DNA from: Protonemura montana
Taxonomy: Eukaryota > Arthropoda > Insecta > Plecoptera > Nemouridae
Reading direction: 5' to 3'
Assembly (NCBI GenBank): GCA_947568835.1
Contig: OX387606.1
Span: 20,747,225 to 20,811,224 of the forward strand
Length of the DNA: 64,000 nt
Below the pieces are notes generated by a model. The model did not search any database. It was not told where the DNA came from and saw only the letters and a program-made list of their open reading frames with translations. The stretch's first letter is position 1; each line of letters starts with the position of its first letter. Position numbers and translations under genes: made by a program. Of this stretch, positions 47,401 through 59,000 are shown piece by piece.

Positions 47401-49265
47401 ACAGCCTCGGATAAATAACAAAATAAGCAAATTGAAACAATCACAAAGCTTTTTTCCTCAAATCAGTATTTCGTAGCTAGCCTTCAAATACCAGAGATCA
47501 AGTTAAGCTGATGTCTGCGAGTTTCTTCTTCCACAGATGACCTTCCTTAAAAACAATCCCCTAGCATAGAAAAACCAATGTACACTTACTTGACCTTCTG
47601 ATTCAACTTGTATTCTAGTCTGAAACTGACAGTTGAATGCATTCACCAGATGAAAACTAGATTACAATAAACAAACGATAAAATATAATATTATAATATA
47701 ATAGAAAATAACAATAATATAACTATAAAATAATGATAAAATACACTAAAATCTTCTCATGTCGCATGTGTCCAAGTAGCTCAATGGGCTAGAGCAACAC
47801 CCGCAATGGGTGGTGATCGGGTTTCGAGTCCCTGTTTGAGCATCAATTTTTGAGATGGTAATAATAATAGTAACAATTCATACACCTACGTTGTGGCAAA
47901 TGGCTCAGTTTGCAATAATCACCTTACAATGATTCCCAAAACGCAGTAAGCCGGCAGCATATCAAGAAGGTCGAAGTTGTCCTCTGCCTTACTGTCCCAA
48001 ATAATCCCATAATTAATTCCTTCCAGCGACCGATCGTGGCATTCGCCATTGAAAACCGTGCCATCCACAAAGTGCGGCAGCAGCGTGAGCTAAAGAGCAA
48101 GGCCAAGAACCCGACAAGCGCCTCCTACACTGGCCCCAGCACCGCTCCAGATCCAAGTTCCGTTCCGGGCCCCAGTTCCGTTCCCAGCAAGAAGTTCTCG
48201 AGGGCTGAGAGCCGGCGTCAGCGCCGTGCCAAGGAACGGCCGGCAACTGCCCCCGAAGCCGAGGACTTCTCGGGGCTCGCTGCTATGCCTGGCAACACTC
48301 GGTTGCGTTCGAAGCACAAGCTGAAGGCGCAGGCAGAGATGCACACGGAGACTGTACGCAAGTCCAAGGTCAAGGCAAAAGCGCAGCAGAAGATGATTGT
48401 GCAGAGGGCTGTCCATGAGCAGCCGATCAAGCAGGCCAAGGTACGGAGGCAGCTTTCAAGGAGGGTTTGCAGGGAGAAGTCCATAAGGGGTTAACGTTTT
48501 TTAATGGAATGTCCATTGTAATGTGGTTGGGTATGGAACCAAAAATAGAAGCTGAGTGAACAGGAAGGCAATTATGTCTACAGCTTGGCAAGAAAGAATT
48601 CAGCTCAACTCTTCAAGAGAAGCATTTGGATGATACGTCACACATAAAGTTGTGATAGAACATTTCAATGTTTATTTTTACAAACAGGATAAAACCGTGT
48701 GGCCATTTTTCACAATTTATTTTATATTCACTATATTTCTGTGTTCCAAAGTCATTTAGGAACAATTCGGTTGACCATGAATCTAGCTACAAATCCAGTT
48801 CAGAGAATCTAGAAAATCCAGCACAGGAACGAATCCAGCAAAGTGTTTATCAAGACATTTGCCTTTTTTACCAGAAATTTTACTTCCATTGGCTCATTTC
48901 TTTTTAGGTACAACAGATCAAATGGCTTGCTTATTGGCTTGCCTATGTCTTTCAAGTGATCGATGCTCCTGGGCTTTTAAGGAACCTCTGCTCTAGTTTT
49001 CTGTCTCAAGCTCAGAGAAAAATCATTTGTTTCCACCCTCAAGCCCCTTTTGTGTACTCAATTTTAATAATCTTTTTCACTGACCGTTACACCAAAACTT
49101 GTATTTTAACAAATGTATTGTATCTGTTTGCAGCAAAAGAAGGGAAAAGGTAAACTATTGAATGAGGACAGAACATTCAGTAAGCTTGTCGACAACTACG
49201 TGTCGAAAATAGCAGCATCTACAGAGGGCAAAAAGAAGTGGTACGAAGGAACTGGAGAAAACTGA
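41484..49265 (+). CDS. RBM28: RNA-binding protein 28, nucleolar multi-RRM
   Basis: A nucleolar protein (yeast Nop4 orthologue) of ribosome assembly. Exons: 41484-41493, 41797-41957, 42091-42259, 42615-42925, 43375-43543, 43743-44212, 44894-45065, 46119-46342, 46998-47141, 48027-48440, 49134-49265; 791 residues against 759 in human. RRMs: one from GRIIIRNIPYK to GCGFVQY, a second GRIIVRNLPFK to GCGFIQF, a third KTVFIKNVPFSAN to GSAFVKFK, and a fourth after RDRLAVHNIPPSYDD. Acidic linkers separate them. KEGVIMAGSPAAAGLSVADM matches human RBM28 closely, and the tail is basic. The first coding exon is only 10 bases (MSK plus one base), and exon 2 encodes four KNKWSSAP-like repeats. The exon 8 donor (AGG|GTTCGT) is weak; using GAC|GTAGTC would add three residues. 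Confidence 0.93.
45698..45962. repeat. minisatellite in RBM28 intron 7, 41/45-bp units
   Basis: Six tandem units begin GATCAGCTGGCTGGATCCTA; lengths alternate between 45 and 41 bases, depending on an extra ATGC. An inverted partial copy (CTGATCTCAAATAACCTGGA) lies about 170 bases upstream at 45508-45533. Confidence 0.92.
47770..47842 (+). other. tRNA-like remnant (pseudo-tRNA or SINE head)
   Basis: An A-box-like TAGCTCAATGGGCTAGAGC with a D-arm pairing and a B-box-like GGGTTTCGAGTCCC stand at tRNA spacing. The acceptor arms do not pair and U33 is absent, so it is not a working tRNA. It lies in RBM28 intron 9. Confidence 0.45.
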
Positions 49266-50034
49266 CAATTTCAAAACATATTTGTCACCCAAGCATTTTG
49301 AAACAATGTGCTGCTCTAAAGAAAATAATTACCTGTACATAAACACTTACGTTGTTTTAAAAATATCAAATGAAACTTTGAATTTAGAAGTAAGGTATCT
49401 GGTGATTTTCCCATACTGATCTCTTTCCTATTGGGTCATTCCATATCAAGTGCCCACACGCAAAACCTTTACTATCTCAGAATGAATTTGACGACATTTT
49501 CAGGAGGTTTAGAACACAGGAATTAACAGCTCCTTTTAAAAATGTTTTGGCCATAGCCTAGCGGTTTGCCCGTGGCAGGGGATGAAAAAACAAAATATTT
49601 TACTTTTTCCCCTGCACAGCCGTCCACTATATTCACTCTAGCGTTTTAACAAATAAATTTAAAAGGATAGGACTAGTTCTAAAATGATAATTGTGCTTTA
49701 ATTAACAAGAAAAAATACATCAATTGCTTACTTATCTCGCATGATACGGCGTGGCCCAGCATGGCTCGTCTCACATCGTCTGAATTGTAAAAAGATTTCA
49801 CTAGGTCAACTGTGGTTCGGTCAATTGTTTTTCCTGGCTTCCGATACAGGGTTGACAAAATTCACTTTTCCAGGACGAGCTTACGCCTTGCGGTCCTTCA
49901 GGACCAAAGGTGGAAAACACTACCATTAAATTTCAACCCTTAATAACTCAAAGAGTGATTTTTTATTTTTAACGCGTATTTTTTTAAAGCATCTCCTGCT
50001 CATTATCTTCTCATAAAGATAATGACAAAAGAGA
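49266..50034. other. RBM28 3' flank, no further gene
   Basis: Contains the likely RBM28 3' UTR with AATAAA near 49652, then unique AT-rich sequence up to the satellite array. Confidence 0.5.
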
Positions 50035-53000
50035 ATCCCTGACCTTCTGGCGGGAAGCTCAGGGTCCGTATAAGAGAAATCCAATCTGCCGCCTCTAGTC
50101 CGCCATCTTGAAAGAAGCGTCAAAATATATTTCACTTATTCGCACCGCGACCATCCCTGACCTTCTGGCGGGAAGCTCAGGGTCCGTATAAGAGAAATCC
50201 AATCCGCCGCCTCTAGTCCGCCATCTTGAAAGAAGCGTCAAAATATATTTCACTTATTCGCACCGCGACCATCCCTGACCTTCTGGCGGAAAGCTCAGGG
50301 TCCGTATAAGAGAAATCCAATCTGCCGCTTCTTGTCCGCCATCTTGAAAGAAGCGTCAAAATATATTTCACTTATTCGCACCGCGACCATCCCTGACCTT
50401 CTGGCGGGAAGCTCAGGGTCCGAATAAGAGAAATCCAATCTGCCGCCTCTAGTCCGCCATCTTGAAAGAAGCGTCAAAATATATTTCACTTATTCGCACC
50501 GCGACCATCCCTGACCTTCTGGCGGGAAGCTCAGGGTCCGTATAAGAGAAATCCAATCTGCCGCCTCTTGTCCGCCATCTTGAAGGAAGTGGCAAAATAT
50601 ATTTCACTTATTCGCACCGCGACCATCCCTGATCTTCTGGCGGGAAGCTCAGGGTCCGTATAAGAGAAATCCAATCTGCCGCCTCTTGTCCGCCATCTTG
50701 AAGGAAGTGGCAAAATATATTTCACTTATTCGCACCGCGACCATCCGTGACCTTCTGGCGGGAAGCTCAGGGTCCGTATAAGAGAAATCCAATCCGCCGC
50801 CTCTTGTCCGCCATCTTGAAAGAAGTGTCAAAATATATTTCACTTATTCGCACCGCGACCATCCCTGACCTTCTGGCGGGAAGCTCGGGGTCCTTATAAG
50901 AGAAATCCAATCTGCCGCCTCTTGTCCGCCATCTTGAAAGAAGCGTCAAAATATATTTCACTTATCCGCACCGCGACCATCCCTGACCTTCTGGCGGGAA
51001 GCTCAGGGTCCGTATAAGAGAAATCCAATCTGCCGCCTCTAGTCCGCCATCTTGAAAGAAGCGTAAAAAGATATTTCACTTATTCGCACCGCGACCATCC
51101 CTGACCTTCTGGCGGGAAGCTCAGGGTCCGTATAAGAGAAATCCAATCTGCCGCCTCTAGTCCGCCATCTTGAAAGAAGCGTCAAAATATATTTCACTTA
51201 TTCGCACCGCGACCATCCCTGACCTTCTGGCGGGAAGCTCAGGGTCCGTATAAGAGAAATCCAATCCGCCGCCTCTAGTCCGCCATCTTAAAAGAAGCGT
51301 CAAAATATATTTCACTTATTCGCACCGCGACCATCCCTGACCTTCTGGCGGAAAGCTCAGGGTCCGTATAAGAGAAATCCAATCTGCCGCTTCTTGTCCG
51401 CCATCTTGAAAGAAGCGTCAAAATATATTTCACTTATTCGCACCGCGACCATCCCTGACCTTCTGGCGGGAAGCTCAGGGTCCGAATAAGAGAAATCCAA
51501 TCTGCCGCCTCTAGTCCGCCATCTTGAAAGAAGCGTCAAAATATATTTCACTTATTCGCACCGCGACCATCCCTGACCTTCTGGCGGGAAGCTCAGGGTC
51601 CGTATAAGAGAAATCCAATCCGCCGCCTCTTGTCCGCCATCTTGAAAGAAGTGTCAAAATATATTTCACTTATTCGCACCGCGACCATCCCTGATCTTCT
51701 GGCGGGAAGCTCTGGGTCCGTATAAGAGAAATTTAATCTGCCGCCTCTTGTCCGCCATCTTGAAGGAAGTGGCAAAATATATTTCACTTATTCGCACCGC
51801 GACCATCCGTGACCTTCTGGCGGGAAGCTCAGGGTCCGTATAAGAGAAATCCAATCCGCCGCCTCTTGTCCGCCATCTTGAAAGAAGTGTCAAAATATAT
51901 TTCACTTATTCGCACCGCGACCATCCCTGACCTTCTGGCGGGAAGCTCGGGGTCCTTATAAGAGAAATCCAATCTGCCGCCTCTTGTCCGCCATCTTGAA
52001 AGAAGCGTCAAAATATATTTCACTTATCCGCACCGCGACCATCCCTGACCTTCTGGCGGGAAGCTCAGGGTCCGTATAAGAGAAATCCAATCTGCCGCCT
52101 CTAGTCCGCCATCTTGAAAGAAGCGTAAAAATATATTTCACTTATTCGCACCGCGACCATCCCTGACCTTCTGGCGGGAAGCTCAGGGTCCGTATAAGAG
52201 AAATTTAATTTGCCGCCTCTAGTCCGCCATCTTGAAGGAAGTGGCAAAATATATTTCACTTATTCGCACCGCGACCATCCGTGACCTTCTGGCGGGAAGC
52301 TCAGGGTCCGTATAAGAGAAATCCAATCCGCCGCCTCTTGTCCGCCATCTTGAAAGAAGTGTCAAAATATATTTCACTTATTCGCACCGCGACCATCCCT
52401 GACCTTCTGGCGGGAAGCTCGGGGTCCTTATAAGAGAAATCCAATCTGCCGCCTCTTGTCCGCCATCTTGAAAGAAGCGTCAAAATATATTTCACTTATC
52501 CGCACCGCGACCATCCCTGACCTTCTGGCGGGAAGCTCAGGGTCCGTATAAGAGAAATCCAATCTGCCGCCTCTAGTCCGCCATCTTGAAAGAAGCGTAA
52601 AAATATATTTCACTTATTCGCACCGCGACCATCCCTGACCTTCTGGCGGGAAGCTCAGGGTCCGTATAAGAGAAATTTAATTTGCCACCTCTAGTCCGCC
52701 ATCTTGAAAGAAGCGTCAAAATATATTTCACTTATTCGCACCGCGACCATCCCTGACCTTCTGGCGGGAAGCTCAGGGTCCGTATAATAGAAATCCAATC
52801 TGCCACCTCTTGTCCGCCATCTTGAAAGAAGCGTAAAAATATATTTCACTTATTCGCACCGCGACCATCCCTGACCTTCTGGCGGGATGCTCAGGGTCCG
52901 TATAAGAGAAATCCAATCTGCCGCCTCTTGTCCGCCATCTTGAAAGAAGCGTCAAAATATATTTCACTTATTCGCACCGCGACCATCCCTGACCTTCTGG

Positions 53001-53240
53001 CGGGAAGCTCAGGGTCCGTATAAGAGAAATCCAATCTGCCGCCTCTAGTCCGCCATCTTGAAAGAAGCGTCAAAATATATTTCACTCATTCGCACCGCGA
53101 CCATCCCTGACCTTCTGGCGGAAAGCTCAGGGTCCGTATAAGAGAAATCCAATCTGCCGCTTCTTGTCCGCCATCTTGAAAGAAGCGTCAAAATATATTT
53201 CACTTATTCGCACCGCGACCATCCCTGACCTTCTGGCGGG
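50035..53240. repeat. 118-bp satellite array, 27 units
   Basis: The phrase ATCCCTGACCTTCTGGCGGG starts at 50035 and recurs every 118 bases to 53221, exactly 27 periods with a 20-base stub and no net length change. Variants are shared in blocks: a segment repeats at +1062 (nine units), and a four-unit block repeats again at +472. Each unit also contains GTCCGCCATCTTGAA and a TATAAGAG element. The period is not a multiple of three, so the open frames across it are not coding. Confidence 0.98.
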
Positions 53241-53265
53241 GACCTTCAACCTCCGTCCCGAACAG

Positions 53266-53375
53266 AACTGATCATATGTATGATGGTCACCCATCCAAAA
53301 CGTGACCCAGCGCAGTGTTGCTTAACGTCGGTGATCTCACGAAAACTGGTGTTTCCAGCACGCCAAACCGTTCGG
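53266..53375 (-). mobile_element. 5S-rRNA-derived SINE head, truncated
   Basis: Minus strand reads AAACACCAGTTTTCGTGAGA, GTTAAGCAACACTGCGCTGG and TTTTGGATGGGTGACC, as in the other copies. The tail is missing. It starts within 30 bases of the satellite's right edge. Confidence 0.75.
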
Positions 53376-53599
53376 TGTGACGATTCGAGGAGGGCTCGTA
53401 AGCATTTGGACCCGCTGTGTGACTTGATTTGATCAAGAACGCTCACATCTAACAAATGCTAAGATAGTTAAAATTAATCTAATTAAACATCGGCAAGTAA
53501 AATACAAGAATTTGCAGTTCATTAGCATCTGCATGCCTGGAAAACATTTGGCCTGTGATAGCAGCCGTGGACGCCATTGCTGTTATCACCTCGATCGAC

Positions 53600-53720
53600 T
53601 TCGAAAACCGGTCAGCCAATGGGAGCCGAGCTTCAGTCGATCGAAAGTACGAGGCGGGGTCGATCGAGCACGTGTTGTGACGTCACTTGAACAGCGATGC
53701 AGTAGGTTTCAGGCGATACT
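53600..53720. promoter_or_regulatory. promoter-like GC-rich block without a gene
   Basis: Within 100 bases occur a CCAAT box (GCCAATGGG), an E-box (CACGTG) and a palindromic CRE (TGACGTCA at 53678-53685), in locally CpG-rich sequence. No gene start is identified nearby; it is 2.4 kb upstream of the first ionotropic receptor. Confidence 0.35.
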
Positions 53721-54162
53721 CTTCTGTCGGCTACTCGCCTGGTACGGAGAGACAAATTTTCGCCTCGTTTTAGACGATTATTTCAGTTGAAACTTGTCAT
53801 GGTTGGATTAACCGTACGTATAGGCAGTCCCGTGGCACTGACGCGTACCACGAGTTGCTTCAAAGTTTTCACAGGCAAACTAAATTTCCTAACAACGTCA
53901 TTCGTTCGCAGCTACTTGACACAATTTTATTAAATATAGCTGTGCATTTTAGGCATAGGCAACGCCTCAAAACAGGACCGATCGGAAAATAAAATATGGA
54001 ATGCTTAAATAAAAAAAATGTAAGGATTAAACAATTCTTACCTCAATCAACAAAACCTACCAACACTTTAATTTACATTCACCATAATATACGTCCCCCC
54101 TCCCTCAGGCCCAACCAATTAGCTCACAGTGTAAATTTAAAATGGTGGTCACCAGGGGCTAG

Positions 54163-55230
54163 CAGTATTTTCCAAACTTTCGATATATGTGAAACCTAAT
54201 TTCCGTAACACCTAGTACCTACCCCTAGTAAAAAATCGCATATGGGGTCAAATCAACACACAAATTAAATATCTGACCAAACTTGAATCTTAAGGGGGTT
54301 GATTCGCCTCCATATTTTCTTTCTTGGGATGCAAGGAACACAGTTATATTTTTTGTTCTTTATTTGGGGTTGGTAAAAACTTTTTCAGCAACTAAAAAAA
54401 TCTCTTTTAGTGCAAATTTTCCGGAAAAATCCAGTTAAAAAAAACATCTAGGTATACAACCTGGATACAACTAATAAGCGAGGCTTTTCAAAATGGTTGG
54501 CTTTAAAATATTTTTGTGTTTAAGTTTGGTAGTGTTAACAGATTAAAGAAATTTGGGATCTACTGTTGACAAAACTCTGTTTTTTTTCTTCTGAAAAACA
54601 CTAGAAATACGTCTTGAACAGGCTATTTTACAACGCGTTTAACTTTAAAACGAAAAATATTTAAAATTTAAAAAAGCGTCAATCTGTTGCCAATAGTGTG
54701 ATGAGTCGCCTAGTTTTTGTTTCGTCGCGTTCAGACAAGTGGTTTAGCCGGTTAGTTGCATCCAGTAAACCTTCATATAAACCTGAGTAAGCACCCAATA
54801 AAACAGCCCTAAACATTGAAAACAAATAAATTAAGTACCTACGCTCAGGACAGTTTTTTTTTTCAAAATTGTATCTTGCGCCGTGCATGCGCAGAGCGGT
54901 CCGAACAACACTTTTGAATGTTATGGTGCACCGTCCAAAAAGTTTAAAAGAAAACGGCCCGTGAAAGACAACGGAAAAATAAAAACACCCTTGAAAATCT
55001 AAGGAAACTTGGGTTAGCTACCAGTGTAAAAAACGCATGAAAACAAAACAAAAACTATCTTTTATGTACAAAATATGCCACCCATGCTAAAAATTTGAAA
55101 AATGTGTGTCAGAAATGGGTCTAGTAGTTATGTAAAGCTCCCCAGAAAGTTAAACCCGGTGCAACGCAAACCTCCGCTGAACTTTTCTTGTACCCCAAGG
55201 GGTAAGCGTACCACACGTTAGGAAACGCTG
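54163..55230. mobile_element. possible non-autonomous hAT element, about 1.07 kb
   Basis: The right end, read inward, is CAGCGTTTCCTAACGTGTGG followed by TACGCTTACCCC, a typical hAT terminus. A candidate left end reads CAGTATTTTCCAAACTTT. The flanking 8-mers (GGGGCTAG and CGCTAGAG) share GCTAG but are not identical, so the left boundary is unsure. No transposase is visible. Confidence 0.42.
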
Positions 55231-56074
55231 CGCTAGAGGACGATACTGTGTTTTGTTTTCTCTTGGTCGCCTCAATGTTGACTTCACGATCACGGCACCT
55301 CCACGACGACGGCGTCCTACTTAAAGCAAAGGAAACATTATCCAAGGAGGGTCCATTTGGTAGGCTGTTTTTCAATTCCATGAATATGACAAGTTAATAT
55401 AAATTAAGTAATCGGTTAAAAGTGTTTAATTGTAAGATTGTGTAGATTTGGATGAGCAACCGAAGGTTTATCCCATCTCAAAAGAAAGGTTATGTCCGGC
55501 ATGAGGTTTATTGACTTAATAAAGTGTTTCAGTGTCAAGATCAGAAAGCGCAGGTGACGAACCTCCTGTTTTTCTAAAGAGAAACCAGTATCAATAGCCA
55601 ACCCCTTGGTGCGCGTGCGCGCGCGTGCACCACACTCTCAATATTGTATATTCTAATTGAAACATTCGTAATTGTGTCAAACTTCACCGACCTCAGCGGG
55701 GAAATTTGTATTAATAAAGGAAGTAGATAATAAGTGGATGAATTTACTTCCAGCAAGATAAGCGACGACCCGGGTTATCATCGTGCATTCATAGGAGAAA
55801 ATTATTGAACTCATGGCGTGCATTATGAATGCAAAATAAACAAGCGCATGTTTGTGCAAACATGGTGCCGCCTGATCAAGAAAGCACAGGCGACGGAAAC
55901 AATTTCTAGAGATCAATAATGTGTTTTGGGTATCAAATCTTCAGAGAGCCGTGAAGCAATTACTGGAAATTGCTGTCTTGTAGTACTTTTTAAAGTTGGC
56001 TCATTCCACGTTTGCATTGCATCGAGAGCCTGACACAAAGAGCAATCAATCACACAGACTAAAATTTGATTGCT
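55231..56074. other. upstream region of first ionotropic receptor
   Basis: AT-rich, with no gene, repeat or clear core promoter recognised. Confidence 0.5.
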
Positions 56075-59000
56075 ATGTTTAAAAAGATTTGTTACCTGGT
56101 GTCACTTTTAGCAGTTACCTGTACCAGGAATGCCCTTAGCAACGACAGGGTGCTGCAACACGCAGGTCTGGTCTCCGATTTGGGCACCCACTTCAACACC
56201 AAGTGCTTGCTTTTCGTCGACTCTGGCCTCTTCGGCACCACGAGGGACTTGGTGGGTCTCGTGAAAGTCTTGTCTACAGATGGAAGAGGATTGGGATTCG
56301 TGAAGAGTGAAGACATCGGGAGGTCCACGCAGGATGCCCAGCGCAAGGGGTATAGGCCAATGTACATCATGCTTGCCGACCAGCATACGAGAAACTTCTT
56401 GCACCTGTTGCACGAGGTGGGTCTAGCAAATGTAGGCTTCGCTTAGCTACGCTGGGCCACGCTGGGATTTTCTAGACAATTCTAGACTAAACTTACTACG
56501 AAAGTTCACAGCGAAGATTTTATTACCAAGCGTTTAGTTTTTGTGCACAAAAATAAAACTAGAACAACTGCAACTTAAAGAAACGAGTAAGTGACAAGTA
56601 GTTCTAGTCTGTGTTCTTTACAGATTCCTCCTGACGCTCCGTGGCTGATTATTTTTGAATCTCCCCAACCGATCGTCGACTTCTTTGTGAACCTGTACGT
56701 ACCGTTCAACGCCGAGGTGTTGGTCGCCACCGTGTCCTCCGAGTCCCAAGTTCACCTGAGTGAGGTCTATCAGGTGGCAGAATACCTCCCGGCAAAGACG
56801 CTTCCGTTCGGGACTTGGAGCCTCTCCACTGGTCTGCGCACGCCGCACTCCTCGAATCTGTTCAAGCGGAGGAATCAATTCGATGGGATCAACCTGGAAG
56901 TGGCGGCATGCAACGTGAGCTCTCATTCGGGCAAGTCAAACTTGGCGGCCGCTGTTCGGGTGTTTAGAGTGTAATAACTGTTTCAGTACGACCCAGAGAC
57001 CACGCTATATCGCAACAAGCTCGGCAGGTTGCGTATCGGGGGGTTGTTTGGAGCTGTTTGGAAAATTATCGAAAATGAGCTCAATTTCACGTGAGTAATC
57101 TTATGGGGCTCTGCTTATACAAGTTAACCCAATCAGATACCATAGAAAACTCTTGTTGCCACTACTTGACTACCTTTTCAGCAGCACGGTCTTGGAGACG
57201 CCTAACGACGCATTCGGCTCGTTCGTGAACGACTCCTGGACTGGCATGATCGGCATGCTATACCAGAAGGATATTCAGGTCGCCGTCGGAGGATTCACGT
57301 ACGACGGCGAACGGATGAACGCCGTCGACTTTCTGTCACCTATTGTACTGTCTCGGTGAGTACCGGCGGACCAAGATGAGCCCCCGAAAAACTTCCCACG
57401 TCTGATTTTAAATCTTATTTCAGAGTGGCATTGTTCATTCGGAAGCCTGACACCATGCGGTTCAAGTGGACCGGGTTCTTGACTCCGTTCACACCGAATC
57501 TGTGGCTCGTGATCGTCGGCTCCTTCATCGTGTCCGGAGTCCTACTGACAAATGTGTTTCGAATTGGAGACCGTCATGGAATAGAAAGTGCATGCTTGTC
57601 TGAACGGCACGATTTGAACCTGATTGGATCCCTGTTTTGTGTACATGGTCTCTTTTGTGCGCAAGGTGATGATCAATTATTATAAATGCATGGTTTAGAA
57701 CTAATTTTCATCTTAAATGACGTAATAAGACGTAAAAAACACAGAATGCATATCATTGTGCGACCGAACAACTTTTTTTTGAGCATGACTCACCCGGAAA
57801 ATAAACGAAACATTTAAGTAAATATCGGTTTATTCCAAACCTTTGTTTCTGGTTTGTCAATGACAAGCCTTGCCACCTCTGCCCCTGCTGCAGGCACCTC
57901 GTCAAGTCCTCGCTCTAACTCGTGTCGTCTGGTTCTCCTCGTCGTCGGGCTCTCCGCGGTTGTTGTACTTGCCGCCTATTCGGGCGCTCTCACCTCCTTC
58001 CTCGCCGTCCTGCAGCTGGCGTTGCCCTATGAAACCATCGAGGAGTACGTAGATGATCCGCGCTTTGAGCTGGCCATGACGGAAACCGGGGTCTGGCTCT
58101 ACTTGCACGTACGTTTCAGTCACTTTTCTTGGCCCTAGTCTTGTTACGTCGTCCTTGAGAAGGGGAAAAAAGGTACTTTTCTAGAGATTCATGTCTTCAT
58201 TTACTTATCTAGGCACAAAGAACAAACATACTGACAAGCTTAGTTTAAAATACCACATGCACTCTTTATTAAAAATGATAAATTTACCTATCATTGAAAG
58301 AACGACTGGACTTTCTTGCTTATTCTCAATATTGCTTTAGGAACAATACATTATTTTTGTTGATTTCTCTCCGTCAAGAAACTAGTTACAAGATAAGAGT
58401 CTGATGAACATGAATAAAATAATTCTGACAAATGAACATTACAACTTCTATCATACAAGATTTTGAAGTCACAAAGTTAACGTCTTGGCCAATGCAAAAA
58501 AAAACTTCCCGAGACTTGCGATACGACTGGTCTGTAATTGTAATGGTAAAATTGATTTAATTCTGTCCAGAAACCTCAGAACGGCCTTTACTTAAAGCTG
58601 CACTTAATGATGACTCACTCGGGCAAGATATACCCAAAGGACCGCTGGATTGGCCTCAAGAAGATTTGCACTTCGCCGACTCCTTACGGATGGTTCGGGT
58701 CGAGGTTGATCGAGAAGGGTTTGCTGGACGTGCTTGGTTGCGAGATTACATCAGTGCCCGGCAATCTTATCATCGACTCTCTGGCGCCCATCGTCAGAAA
58801 AGGGAGTCCGTATCGGGAACTGTTTAACCAAAAGTTTGTAAATCAATGACGACCTGGTTTTTCACACAGGGACGGAATCTTAGTTCTACTCCATAACCAC
58901 ATTATTTAATGTCTCTAACTACATTTGGACATACAGGCATTCTCCCTCCAATAATTAAATAAAAGAGCTTTTTAGGTCAGAAGAATACTCAAAGCTTGTG

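Noticed and set aside
47770-47842. Functional tRNA gene
   Set aside because: A- and B-box-like sequences are present, but the acceptor stem does not pair and the anticodon loop lacks U33.
50295-53085. Repeated minus-strand open frames of about 64 codons across the satellite
   Set aside because: The 118-bp period is not a multiple of three, the frames only overlap by chance, and the same peptide recurs solely because the DNA repeats.
50035-53240. CRISPR-like appearance of regular repeats
   Set aside because: The whole 118-bp unit is conserved with no unique spacers, and the host is an animal.
55121-55381. 86-codon minus-strand open frame
   Set aside because: It crosses the end of a hAT-like element and matches no protein; likely chance.
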